From: an uncultured Prevotellaceae bacterium
Lineage (GTDB): Bacteria > Bacteroidota > Bacteroidia > Bacteroidales > Bacteroidaceae
NCBI GenBank assembly: GCA_949299545.1
Contig: CASGAM010000006.1
Span: 62,001 to 126,000 of the forward strand
Direction: 5' to 3'
Length of the DNA: 64,000 nucleotides
Both the position numbers and the translations under genes were made by a program. The notes under the pieces are model-generated. The model was not told where the DNA came from. It ran no database searches and saw only the letters and a program-made list of their open reading frames with translations. Positions 51,772 to 60,276 of this stretch are shown here, piece after piece. The first letter of the stretch is position 1. Each line of letters begins with the position of its first letter.

Positions 51772-53853
51772 ATGAGACAGGCACAATTAATAACATTGAC
51801 GGCAGACCGGTTGAGGTCGCTTTATGTAAAGAACTTGCCCGGGATTTATCGGTTGGCTGTAGAGAGTTCCGGGACCGTTCATTTCGTTGAGGCGTTGCGG
51901 CCGTGGCTTTTGGAAAATACGCCGATGCGTGAGGAGACACGTCGTACATTGCTTTATATGTTGGACTGCGAAGGGAAAGACATTGAAGAACTTTCCCGCG
52001 GAGAGTGCATCAGAATCGGCAGTTTTGAAATGTTGTACCATTTTTTGTGTTCAGATGGAGCAACAGATTGTTCGGTAGATGCGATGATAGACCTTTACTG
52101 CCTGTTTTCTGATGTCGGCAGTGACGTGGTAGGAGTGTCCAAAACCGGTCTGTCGCGCTGGGTATCGGGAACTGATGATGCGGTTGTTCGGATTCGTGAA
52201 CGTAACAAGCGGCGCATGATACCGCTTCTGGTGGAGAAGGTCAGTCTGCGTTCGCATGCTTCGGCGCGTTTCCATTTTGAGGAGGGCATGTCGCAGGAAG
52301 AGAAAGAACGTTTGGTGGAAACATGGTGGAATGATTTCCGGTTTCATATCGCCATGGCCGTCAAATCGCCGGCTGAGTTGAACCGATTTCTGGGTAATAC
52401 GCTTTCTAAAGAAACGCTTGCCGTGTTGGCTGAAGCCAAAAAGAAACAGATACCCTTTTTCGTGACACCATATTATTTGTCGCTTCTGAATATAGAAGAG
52501 GAGGGTTATGATGATGCGGCCTTGCGTTCTTATGTTTTGTATTCGCGTGAGTTAGTCGATGCGTTCGGACAGATTCGAGCATGGGAAAAGGAAGATTGCG
52601 TCGTACCCGGCAAACCGAATGCGGCTGGTTGGCTGTTGCCTGAGGGTGGGAATATCCATCGCCGTTATCCGGAAGTGGCCATTCTTATTCCCGATACCAT
52701 GGGAAGAGCTTGTGGCGGCCTGTGTGCCTCCTGCCAGCGCATGTATGATTTTCAAAGCCGGCGTTTTAATTTTGATCTGGAAAACTTGAAGCCGAAGGAG
52801 ACATGGCCACAAAAACTGCACCGTCTGATGGCTTATTTCGAGAATGACACGCAGTTGCGCGATATTCTCGTAACGGGTGGAGATGCTTTTATGAGTCAGA
52901 ACAAGACGCTGAAAGGTATCCTTGATGCCATTTACCAGATGGCACGCCGGAAGAGAGAGGCGAATCTGAAACGTCCGGAAGGGGAAAAATATGCCGAGAT
53001 ACAGCGTGTTCGCCTTGGGACACGCCTTCCGGCTTACCTGCCGATGCGTATCGATGACGGCTTGATAGAAGTCCTGACGGAGTTCAGGCAGAAAGCGGAG
53101 AGAATCGGTATCCGTCAGTTCATCATCCAGACACATTTTCAGACACCCCTTGAAATGACGCCCGAGGCGCGTGAAGGAATCCGCCGTTTATTGGCTTGTG
53201 GATGGTTGGTAACCAATCAGCTGGTCTATAATGTCGCCGCTTCGCGCAGGGGGCATACCGCCCGATTACGGCAGGTCCTCAATCGCGAAGGGGTGATGTG
53301 TTATTATACTTTCTCAGTGAAAGGATTTGCCGAGAACAGAGCCGTTTATGCGCCCAACAGCCGGTTGCTGCAAGAGCAGGCGGAGGAGAAAAGGTTTGGA
53401 ATCCTTTCCGGTAGGCAACAGGCTGAACTGATGGATATATTGCTTTCCTGTGGCAGTAAGGGACGGGCGGTGAGAGCCTTTATGAAACGTAATAAGCTAC
53501 CTTTTCTGGCTACCGACCGCAGCGTGCTTAATTTGCCGGGAATAGGCAAGAGCATGACGGTACGACTGGCCGGAATAACGTCGGACGGTTGCCGTATTTT
53601 ATGTTTCTCGCATGATGCCACACGCCGTCATAGCCCCGTCATCAATTCGATGAAAGAGGTTTATATCGTCGAGAATAAATCGGTGGCAGCTTATCTACGG
53701 CAGTTACACTCAATGGGAGAACTGTTGGAGGCTTATGCTTCGATATGGCATTATTGCGCGGGCGAAACGGAACCTCGGTTCAGTCTTTACCAATATCCGC
53801 CGTTTGGATTTGAATCTACGGATAAAATGTCGAACCTGGCGGATTCGGTCTGA
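51772..53853 (+). CDS. KamA-family radical SAM protein (lysine 2,3-aminomutase-like), extended form
   Basis: This 693-residue protein is much longer than lysine 2,3-aminomutase (about 420). The 4Fe-4S motif is C-x3-C-x2-C in ACGGLCASCQRMYDF (Cys314, 318, 321). ILVTGGDAFMS is the SAM-binding GGD element. RVRLGTRLPAYLPMRI and IRQFIIQTHFQTPLEMTPEA follow the KamA pattern. NLPGIGKSM (about residues 586-594) matches the PLP-lysine loop PGGGGK. The N-terminal 300 residues, with LSRWVSGTDDAVVRIRERNK, have no counterpart in LAM and are unrecognised. The reaction is probably a PLP-dependent radical rearrangement; the substrate is unknown. Confidence 0.82.
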   Translation: MRQAQLITLTADRLRSLYVKNLPGIYRLAVESSGTVHFVEALRPWLLENTPMREETRRTLLYMLDCEGKDIEELSRGECIRIGSFEMLYHFLCSDGATDCSVDAMIDLYCLFSDVGSDVVGVSKTGLSRWVSGTDDAVVRIRERNKRRMIPLLVEKVSLRSHASARFHFEEGMSQEEKERLVETWWNDFRFHIAMAVKSPAELNRFLGNTLSKETLAVLAEAKKKQIPFFVTPYYLSLLNIEEEGYDDAALRSYVLYSRELVDAFGQIRAWEKEDCVVPGKPNAAGWLLPEGGNIHRRYPEVAILIPDTMGRACGGLCASCQRMYDFQSRRFNFDLENLKPKETWPQKLHRLMAYFENDTQLRDILVTGGDAFMSQNKTLKGILDAIYQMARRKREANLKRPEGEKYAEIQRVRLGTRLPAYLPMRIDDGLIEVLTEFRQKAERIGIRQFIIQTHFQTPLEMTPEAREGIRRLLACGWLVTNQLVYNVAASRRGHTARLRQVLNREGVMCYYTFSVKGFAENRAVYAPNSRLLQEQAEEKRFGILSGRQQAELMDILLSCGSKGRAVRAFMKRNKLPFLATDRSVLNLPGIGKSMTVRLAGITSDGCRILCFSHDATRRHSPVINSMKEVYIVENKSVAAYLRQLHSMGELLEAYASIWHYCAGETEPRFSLYQYPPFGFESTDKMSNLADSV

Positions 53854-53947
53854 AACAAAGAGATTGTGGAGGATGTTGTTGTTGAATTTCCGGTCGCAGA
53901 TGTTTTCCCGTGTTTTATTTCCGCCTGTATTAACGGGGCTTATATAA

Positions 53948-53984
53948 AAATCCCCTTGCCCAAATGATGCGGGCAAGGGGATTT
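53948..53984 (-). terminator. Terminator of the phosphoesterase-adhesin-peptide operon
   Basis: A perfect 14-bp stem (53948-53961 with 53971-53984) is followed on the minus strand by TTTTTATATA. It lies 36 nt past the stop of the 51-codon gene. Confidence 0.88.
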
Positions 53985-54020
53985 AGGGTACCAATGTGGT
54001 GTTACATTACCGATAAACGT

Positions 54021-54176
54021 TTACCACAGGCCGTTTCCTATCTCATTCTGTATGTTTGACCTGTTGTCGCCGTCAAAATCAAAAGATGAATCTTTATTGA
54101 TACTAATGCTACCGCATAAAGGTTGTTCGTTTCGGATGAGCGTGACGGTGATGGATGGTTTTATGTATGCTTTCAT
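54021..54176 (-). CDS. Small 51-residue protein at the operon end
   Basis: On the minus strand an ATG at 54176 opens 51 codons ending at TAA (54021-54023). The product starts MKAYIKPSITVTLIRNEQPL, continues with CGSISINKDSSFDFDGDN and ends in NGLW. The ATG lies 11 nt after the stop of the large secreted protein, preceded by GGAAAGAA, and a strong terminator follows, all signs of a real operon member. The 'MKxYIKPxIxV' opening resembles small hypothetical proteins I know from Prevotella and Bacteroides, which also sit at operon ends; I do not know their function. Confidence 0.72.
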   Translation of the reverse strand: MKAYIKPSITVTLIRNEQPLCGSISINKDSSFDFDGDNRSNIQNEIGNGLW

Positions 54177-54187
54177 TTCTTTCCGTG

Positions 54188-57178
54188 TTATTTGATGATG
54201 ATACTTTTGTCATTTACAATGTAGATGCCCGGCCGCAGACCTTCCGTCGCTTGTTCAGCGTCAACTTGTTGCTTTACGATGCGGCCGTCGATGGTGTAGA
54301 CATTTACCAAACGGGGCGTTGCGGTTGTAACGGTTTCCACGGCCGTAGCTTCGCCGAAGATATTCAGGTTGCTGAGTGTTACGTCGGCCGGTGCCTGATA
54401 ACAAGCCCTGAACGGTGCAGATGTGGAGCCGGCTGTAGCACGTCTGAAGGTTCCGTCGGCAGCGGACAGCATGTAGATGTTGTCGCTCTCGCTTTCCACG
54501 GTGTAGATGTCAGTTGAGCCGAATAAACCTGTTGTTTCCGGAGCGGAGAATGCGTCGATATAGACGTTTTCAGCAAGGTATTGTTGTGTGACCGTGTTGT
54601 CCTGCGGATTACCGGTGTACTTCATCAGATAGGCTTTCCCGCTTAAAAGACGTATGTCATTGGTGGTGCCGGTCTTGATGTAGGTGTTGTTCTCCTCTGT
54701 TATTTCTTCCCATACGAATTGTCCTTCCGGCATGTCGGCCTCAAAGGGCAGCACGATGGTTTCATAAAGTCCGTCAGCATACGCGTTGCGTGTATAAAGG
54801 GCACTCTTGGCTGTAAAGGCTTCAGGTACGTTGAACGGTTGTTTGTCCGTAAGGGTCAGGTTGCGGCAGATGTCGTTGCATACGATATTTTCGGATTGTC
54901 CTAAGAGCCCTACCGGTGCGTAGATGACGCAGTTGGGATTCATGGTTGCCGGCCATTCCATGTCGCCTATGAGAATGTTGACATCCCGGAGGTCAATGGA
55001 ACGGGTTTCGGCCGTGATGGCAGCAGCAAGCTCTGAGGCATAAATGGCGCCTTGGGCGGTAATGCGGTTGTTGTTGGCGGTGATGCTGCCTTTCTCTGAG
55101 GCGTAGGCGAGCGCGAAGTCATCGATGGAGTACCACTGGTGTTCAACAGCCTGAGCGACGGCTTTGATTTCGATGGTACACTCTGTGTCTTCCGCAAGAT
55201 AGAACCCAGTTTGCACTTTGTTCCATCCGCGGCCTAAGCCTTTGTTGGCGGTTGCTTCGCTGCTCCCTTCGGAGGCGTAAGCCCAAATGTTTCCGCCGGA
55301 GCTGTCTTCAGAGGGGAATGTACACGTCTGCCCGTTCACCGACATGGTCATGGTGACATAGGGGCTGCAACGCCCGATGGCAGAAAGCGCATAGTAGCCG
55401 GCCGGGAGATAAAGTTCCTGTTGCATGCCGGCATTCCAACCGCTGGCTGAACTCCAGGTGCCTCCGTCAAAGTAGTTGTCGGTGGTGCCTCTCCAGGATT
55501 CGTCGCTGCGTATGCCCGTGAGTGTTTGAGTCCATCCGTTGAGGGCGTCGTCGGCCGTAGGGTTCTTGATGAGGGCGGTGGCATCGCCGGTTGATGGGTC
55601 GATGGCCGTACCGTACATGGCTTTCTTGAGGTTGTCGATAGCGGTCAGTACATCACTTTCTGAGGCATTGTCACCGTCTTTTAACAGCTCAGCTTCATTT
55701 ACCCGGTCGATAAGTTCGTTCCATTTCGGTCTTTGATAGAATTTACTGTTGTTGTATTCGTCGACAAATATCTCAAGTACGGCATTCAGTTCTTTGATTC
55801 TTTGTTCTACGACGGCTGCCTCACTGATTTTTGAGTCGCCGTAATAGGTCAGGCGCATGTCGTCGACGGCCATGGCGGTGTTGCTCTGTCCGTTCTGTGT
55901 CAGGCTGATGCGGATGGTTACGGTCTGTGCAAAGTCTAACGTGAATTCTTCTCCAGAGTAAGATGTCAGGCTGGTAGTAGAGCCGGAGATTTTGGTTACT
56001 TCGGTACCGTCCGCTGTCGTACAGGTCAGAATAGGCGGATTGTCGTTTGTCAGGTTGGCGAGGGCTGCGCTTAACGTGTAACTGCCGGCCGGCAGGTTGA
56101 CCTCTTGGGTGAGGTTGATGTAGCTATTGGTAGACCATCGCATACGGGCGGAATAAGCCCAGTCGCCTTCCGATGCAGGTATGGTTATATTAGGTCCGGC
56201 TTGTTCAATAAAGGAGCAGGCCATGCCGACGTTGTTGTTGATGTGTATATCACCATAAGTAAGTGTCCAGCCTTTAGGTTCGCTGTAATTGCCGTTGGCG
56301 GTTCCGACCTTGAACTCGGCACCGTCTTCGAATCCTGCGTTTTGAATGAAATGTGTTGCGTCAACACCGTTGGTTTCCGTCGCATCGGTCAGGCGGACGT
56401 TGCGGTATTGTTCCATGGCTGTCTGTAACGCTGTGATGTCTTCAAGGGTCAGGGCACTGCTGCTGATGCTTTGTGCATTCGTAATTGCGGTTTCCAACGC
56501 CTCTTTGCCGCTGAAATCGCCTTCATCTGCTAATGCCTGCGCTTCGCTGACGGTTTGCGACATGAGCGGCTGAAGGTCGCTGCCTGAAAGGCGGTAGAGT
56601 TTGACATTGCCGAGGATGGTCCATGAATCTTTATTACCTTCGTTTGGGAGTTGACCGACATTTCGGGCGCCGATGGTCAATGTGCCGTCGGTGACCATGA
56701 TGTTGTCGATGGTGTTCAGCCAATATTGCCCGGCCGTGCTGTAGAAGGCTTCGGAAGCGGTATTCATGGCGTTTGGCATGCTGCCGTAGGAGGTATCCTG
56801 ATGGCGCAGTAGGATGGAGGTCATGTATGCTTTTTCGGTAGTGTTGGCGTAAATGGCCGTTTGTGAGATGGTATGGTTGTCTGCACGTGTAAACGCGTTG
56901 ATGGTCAACCGGTAAACGCCTTGCGGCAGGTTGGTGAGCGTCTGACTCATTTTGAACCATGCGTTGTCTGTGTCACCGGTCCAGAACTCTTGGCAATTTT
57001 TATCTTGATTTGTATTGCATTTGTTCTGTTCGATATTCCACACGGTTTTATCACCGGTAAAATTATAGTTGGTGACATATTGTGATGTCACATCTTCCAC
57101 GGCGGCCATTGCCGGAATGACGCCGGCCATGAAACAGCCGCAGAAAAGAGCGGTCAGGGATATATATAGTTTCTTCAT
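54188..57178 (-). CDS. Large secreted multi-module protein with C-terminal sorting-like tail
   Basis: This 996-residue protein has a signal peptide (MKKLYISLTALFCGCFMAGV...AMAA). Three carbohydrate-binding-like sandwich modules can be seen: the first from VEDVTSQYVTNYNFTG, the second from THFIQNAGFEDGAEF, the third from ATALIKNPTADDALNGW, each ending in a hydrophobic 'IDD-F-x-L-x-Y' type strand. Helical spacers (GKEALETAITNAQSISS, NELIDRVNEAELLKDG) separate them. A beta-rich domain follows (TRSIDLRDVNILIGDMEWP) and the tail reads VYTIDGRIVKQQ ... PGIYIVNDKSIIIK. No catalytic motif is apparent. It starts 10 nt after the phosphoesterase gene. It is probably a surface glycan binder that accompanies the enzyme. 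Confidence 0.78.
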   Translation of the reverse strand: MKKLYISLTALFCGCFMAGVIPAMAAVEDVTSQYVTNYNFTGDKTVWNIEQNKCNTNQDKNCQEFWTGDTDNAWFKMSQTLTNLPQGVYRLTINAFTRADNHTISQTAIYANTTEKAYMTSILLRHQDTSYGSMPNAMNTASEAFYSTAGQYWLNTIDNIMVTDGTLTIGARNVGQLPNEGNKDSWTILGNVKLYRLSGSDLQPLMSQTVSEAQALADEGDFSGKEALETAITNAQSISSSALTLEDITALQTAMEQYRNVRLTDATETNGVDATHFIQNAGFEDGAEFKVGTANGNYSEPKGWTLTYGDIHINNNVGMACSFIEQAGPNITIPASEGDWAYSARMRWSTNSYINLTQEVNLPAGSYTLSAALANLTNDNPPILTCTTADGTEVTKISGSTTSLTSYSGEEFTLDFAQTVTIRISLTQNGQSNTAMAVDDMRLTYYGDSKISEAAVVEQRIKELNAVLEIFVDEYNNSKFYQRPKWNELIDRVNEAELLKDGDNASESDVLTAIDNLKKAMYGTAIDPSTGDATALIKNPTADDALNGWTQTLTGIRSDESWRGTTDNYFDGGTWSSASGWNAGMQQELYLPAGYYALSAIGRCSPYVTMTMSVNGQTCTFPSEDSSGGNIWAYASEGSSEATANKGLGRGWNKVQTGFYLAEDTECTIEIKAVAQAVEHQWYSIDDFALAYASEKGSITANNNRITAQGAIYASELAAAITAETRSIDLRDVNILIGDMEWPATMNPNCVIYAPVGLLGQSENIVCNDICRNLTLTDKQPFNVPEAFTAKSALYTRNAYADGLYETIVLPFEADMPEGQFVWEEITEENNTYIKTGTTNDIRLLSGKAYLMKYTGNPQDNTVTQQYLAENVYIDAFSAPETTGLFGSTDIYTVESESDNIYMLSAADGTFRRATAGSTSAPFRACYQAPADVTLSNLNIFGEATAVETVTTATPRLVNVYTIDGRIVKQQVDAEQATEGLRPGIYIVNDKSIIIK

Positions 57179-57188
57179 GATATTGATT

Positions 57189-58490
57189 TTAATAGTTGAA
57201 TGTGACAGACTGAACTTCTTTTACGCCTTCGCCTTCGTGGCACAGAATCATCCATGCACCGCCTTCTGTAGCGAAATAGGGGGCGATGTAGTCATTGAAC
57301 ATTTTACCGTTGTAACTGTGGGTGATGGTTGCCTGGGTATGGTTGTGGCCTGAAAAATGATATGGATTTTTGGTCTTGGAGATCAGCTCCATGTATTTGT
57401 TCCGTTTCTCTGCTGCCGTTTTATAGGTTGGGGTGTCTGACGGATCGATGCTTCGACCTACATCGTTTTGGTCTAACCACCACCGGTCTTCACAATTGAT
57501 GGGATAGTGCTGAATCCAAACGGAAGGTGTTTCTTTGTTTGCTTCAACAAAAGTTGAAAGCGATTCTATAATGCCGTTGGGGGCGTAATAGGTGGCATCT
57601 GACGATATGTCTGGCTTGTTATATGGCTTTTGAAACCAATAAGTCTGGCCGACATAAAAACGTACGCCTTTGAATGTAAATGTGAAAGGTTGTGGTTGGG
57701 TGTCTCCGTTGGATTGTGTAAAACGTTGTACGTTTTCAACACCATAGTTCTGTGCGGATGAGAGATAATTGGTTACGATACCGAAAGCCACGTCGTTACA
57801 GTCCGATCCACCAGAACCAAATAACCCCCATGTAAGTCCTTTACCACCATTTTCGCCGCTCCAATAATCGGGCACGACATCATGGTTGCCCACCATGGTG
57901 ATGAAAGGGATACCGTTGTTGTTGAAAACATTGAAAACATTTTTGAAGGCGGAACCTGATTTTTCGCTGTCGCCATCCATGTCACCCATACATACGACCA
58001 GGTCCGGGGATGGAGTTATGTTGGGGTTCGTGCTGAAAGCGTAACGTCCGCTGGTTTTCATGTTTACGATACAGTTGGCCCATTTTGATAAGTTTTCTTC
58101 AGTAGCGTTGTTCTGGTAACGGTCTGTCAGGTTGACCTCCGGATCACCGAAGAGTATTACGGTAAACCAGCGTCCGGCCGTGAAGTAATATGGGAATGCA
58201 CGTTTTGTCCCGTCTGCGTAGGTGACGGTGAAGATTTCCACCTCGTTGTCACGGATGCGGGCTGTCGACGGATCGGGGGAAACAGTGGTTCCTTCGGGAA
58301 CAGTGCAAGTCAGGCCGAGGGCATTCAGATCTGTTCCTGCTGGAAATGTCATGTACGTGGCACCATTGTCCAAATGTTCTGTTTTGTCTGCTGTGGCATT
58401 AGTTACACTTAACTGGAATGTGTACTCCTGCGAAAGAATGTGCTGGCATAAAAGTAAGCCTGCACATGCAATAAAAAGTTTGTTTTTCAT
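57189..58490 (-). CDS. Secreted calcineurin-like metallophosphoesterase
   Basis: With ATG 58490 this is a 433-residue protein with signal MKNKLFIACAGLLLCQHILSQ; the frame's earlier ATG at 58625 is 45 codons upstream and lacks such a signal. An N-terminal Ig-like beta domain (about residues 22-110) precedes the two-metal core: VCMGDMDGD, VGNHDVVPDYW, IQHYPINCEDRW and FSGHNHTQATI match the GDxxD, GNHD, H and GHxH motifs. It is likely a periplasmic or surface phosphodiesterase/phosphatase. It leads the operon with the large secreted protein and the small peptide gene. Confidence 0.9.
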   Translation of the reverse strand: MKNKLFIACAGLLLCQHILSQEYTFQLSVTNATADKTEHLDNGATYMTFPAGTDLNALGLTCTVPEGTTVSPDPSTARIRDNEVEIFTVTYADGTKRAFPYYFTAGRWFTVILFGDPEVNLTDRYQNNATEENLSKWANCIVNMKTSGRYAFSTNPNITPSPDLVVCMGDMDGDSEKSGSAFKNVFNVFNNNGIPFITMVGNHDVVPDYWSGENGGKGLTWGLFGSGGSDCNDVAFGIVTNYLSSAQNYGVENVQRFTQSNGDTQPQPFTFTFKGVRFYVGQTYWFQKPYNKPDISSDATYYAPNGIIESLSTFVEANKETPSVWIQHYPINCEDRWWLDQNDVGRSIDPSDTPTYKTAAEKRNKYMELISKTKNPYHFSGHNHTQATITHSYNGKMFNDYIAPYFATEGGAWMILCHEGEGVKEVQSVTFNY

Positions 58491-58799
58491 TAAGTGAATT
58501 AGGTTAGATTGATTTTGGTGTAAAATTAACGTTTTATCCTTAAAAGTATAGCTTTTAGTATGTTTTTTTAATTCTTTTTTGCATTCACGGCGTATTATTG
58601 GGTTGAAAGATCGGAAATCTGACAACTTTTTATGCTTTATTTCGCCATGGCTACTTAACTGGGAATATCCGCTATCTCTTTTTTATTGAGCTTGTTTCAT
58701 AGATAAAGATGTGCGAATTGTAATAGAAAGGCGTTTTAAAAATTTTTGCGTTTATTTTGAGTTCCTTTTTGTGGAAGAAGGACAAGAGGGAAAAAATTG
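58491..58799. other. Upstream region of the phosphoesterase operon
   Basis: AT-rich. A minus-strand TAATTTTA (58528-58521) is a weak -7 match about 31 nt before the start codon. Otherwise no gene or strong fold is seen; it may be the leader of a transcript from element B. Confidence 0.4.
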
Positions 58800-58866
58800 T
58801 GGATATAAAAAGGTCTGAGTGCTAACCCAACTTTGGTTAACCTTTAAATCCAATACTATGAAAAGC
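58800..58866 (-). ncRNA. Candidate small RNA or leader B, paralogue of element A
   Basis: On the minus strand, downstream of TATATTTG (58880-58873), the sequence TTTTCATAGTATTGGATTTA, then AAGGTTAACCAAAGTTGGG, is nearly the same as in element A. It ends in GGTTAGCACTCAGACC (weak stem) and TTTTTATA. The next gene on this strand (phosphoesterase) starts about 310 nt further on, so B could be a free RNA or part of a long leader. Prediction only. Confidence 0.6.
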
Positions 58867-58872
58867 GCATTG

Positions 58873-58901
58873 CAAATATATGGTTTTTGTTTTTTTGCAA
58901 A
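58873..58901 (-). promoter_or_regulatory. Promoter of short-RNA element B
   Basis: On the minus strand TTTG (58901-58898), 17 nt, then TATATTTG (58880-58873). The spacing is slightly short, but the -7 element and the following CAA match element A. Confidence 0.6.
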
Positions 58902-59045
58902 AAAGGTTTAAATATTAAAAAGTGTCGTTTAAAACATTTTCTTTTATGTTCCGTATTTGCAATGGGGCGTTCTAGGTGGTAGTTATTTATTTATTTTGGT
59001 CCTAATGGCTTGTTGCATACATTTAAAGACCGGACGAAGAGATAT

Positions 59046-59082
59046 AATAATATATGCCATTGAAAAGATGGCATATATTATT
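59046..59082 (-). terminator. AU-rich hairpin after secG, probable terminator
   Basis: A perfect 15-bp stem (59046-59060 with 59068-59082) lies about 75 nt past the secG stop. There is no long T tract, but the stem base is AT-only. Confidence 0.65.
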
Positions 59083-59155
59083 CGTTGTATATCTGCGAAT
59101 TTATCCAGTACAGTTTAGAATCGTCCTTGTTTGTTTTACGGGAGCCTTTTCGTTT

Positions 59156-59533
59156 TTACTGTGCCGGCGTTTCTGTGGTCTGCTGTGGAGTTTCGTTGCT
59201 GTTGGCAGGTTGTTCTGTCTGCTGGGCAGCTCCAAATCCGGGCAGGTTGTTTTCGTTGGTTGCATTTTGTTCCATGGCTGGCTGCATTACAACGGATTGT
59301 TTACTAGTTGCTTGTGGTACGGAATAAACGGCGCAGATACTTAGTATGACAATGGCAGCAGCCAATCCCCATGTGACTTTCTCTATGAGGTCGGTTGTTT
59401 TGCGTACGCCAAGGATCTGGTTGGAGTTTGAAAAACTTGATGCTAATCCACCGCCTTTTGATTCCTGAATGAGTACGACAAGGCACATCAAAATAGCAGC
59501 GATGAGGATTAAGATAGTCAACAGTGTGTACAT
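59156..59533 (-). CDS. secG: Preprotein translocase subunit SecG
   Basis: This 125-residue inner-membrane protein is part of SecYEG. Two membrane segments are seen (residues 4-22 LLTILILIAAILMCLVVLI and about 52-70 VTWGLAAAIVILSICAVY), joined by the conserved QESKGGGLASSFSNSNQILG loop. The C-terminal 55 residues are Gln/Thr/Asn-rich and disordered, a tail longer than in E. coli. It is the last gene of the minus-strand cluster, 1 nt after the TPR-like gene. Confidence 0.95.
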   Translation of the reverse strand: MYTLLTILILIAAILMCLVVLIQESKGGGLASSFSNSNQILGVRKTTDLIEKVTWGLAAAIVILSICAVYSVPQATSKQSVVMQPAMEQNATNENNLPGFGAAQQTEQPANSNETPQQTTETPAQ

Positions 59534-59534
59534 T

Positions 59535-60272
59535 TTAAGTGTTTTTATATTTATTATTAATAATCAATTTCTCTAAAAAACGGATTTGGTCTGCAAAGTA
59601 ACGATTTTTTTTTGGATATTTCAAGTTTAATTTGCGGATAATTTCGAGTGCTTTGGCATATTTTTCTTGTTTAATGTATATTTTGGCCAATGTGAGGGTG
59701 AAATATTCTTCTTCTCCGCTGTCTTCGGCTGTTGTCGGGATGTCTTCGGGTGACGTTGTTTCTTGCTCGGAAAGGATAAATTTGCGTTCTCCCTGACCGA
59801 TGAAGTTGTCAATGAGTTCTTGATGTTGCATGCGAGGTGCTTCGTCTTCTGCAAGTTCGTTCCTTGACATTTGCATCATGTAAGCAATGTAATCCGTCGA
59901 GGCGTCTGCTGCAACATGGCGTTTAGGCTTTTCTTTTGGAAGACTTGACAGAAAATGGTCAATAAGAGAGCCTGTATGGTCGCCGCTTTCTTCTTCTATA
60001 CTGTATTTGGCAGTTTGTGCCTTGTGGGGAGATAAGCGGAACTTTTCACCCTCGATAAGCCAGAAAAGGGTTTTGCGATCTTGTATGTATAGTGCGGCTT
60101 TCCGCAGCTCTCGGTCAAACTCAGGGGCATGGAGCTGGTATAGATTCCTTAGGAACAACAGGCGTGCCGGTTGGAAAAAAGGGTAGCGGTTCACTATGCG
60201 TCTGAGGACGTTTAGCGAAAGCTCGTTCATGGTTTCCGGATGGCAGATGTATTGTGAAAGGCTTGTGTCCAT
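59535..60272 (-). CDS. TPR-like conserved hypothetical protein
   Basis: This 245-residue protein is soluble with no signal peptide. The N-terminal third has IVNRYPFFQPARLLFLRNL. The last 50 residues form a TPR-like helix pair (YFTLTLAKIYIKQEKYAKAL followed by EIIRKLNLKYPKK). It occupies the position between lptE and secG, as I recall from other Bacteroidales, and begins 4 nt after lptE. The function is unknown. Confidence 0.8.
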   Translation of the reverse strand: MDTSLSQYICHPETMNELSLNVLRRIVNRYPFFQPARLLFLRNLYQLHAPEFDRELRKAALYIQDRKTLFWLIEGEKFRLSPHKAQTAKYSIEEESGDHTGSLIDHFLSSLPKEKPKRHVAADASTDYIAYMMQMSRNELAEDEAPRMQHQELIDNFIGQGERKFILSEQETTSPEDIPTTAEDSGEEEYFTLTLAKIYIKQEKYAKALEIIRKLNLKYPKKNRYFADQIRFLEKLIINNKYKNT

Positions 60273-60276
60273 AGGT

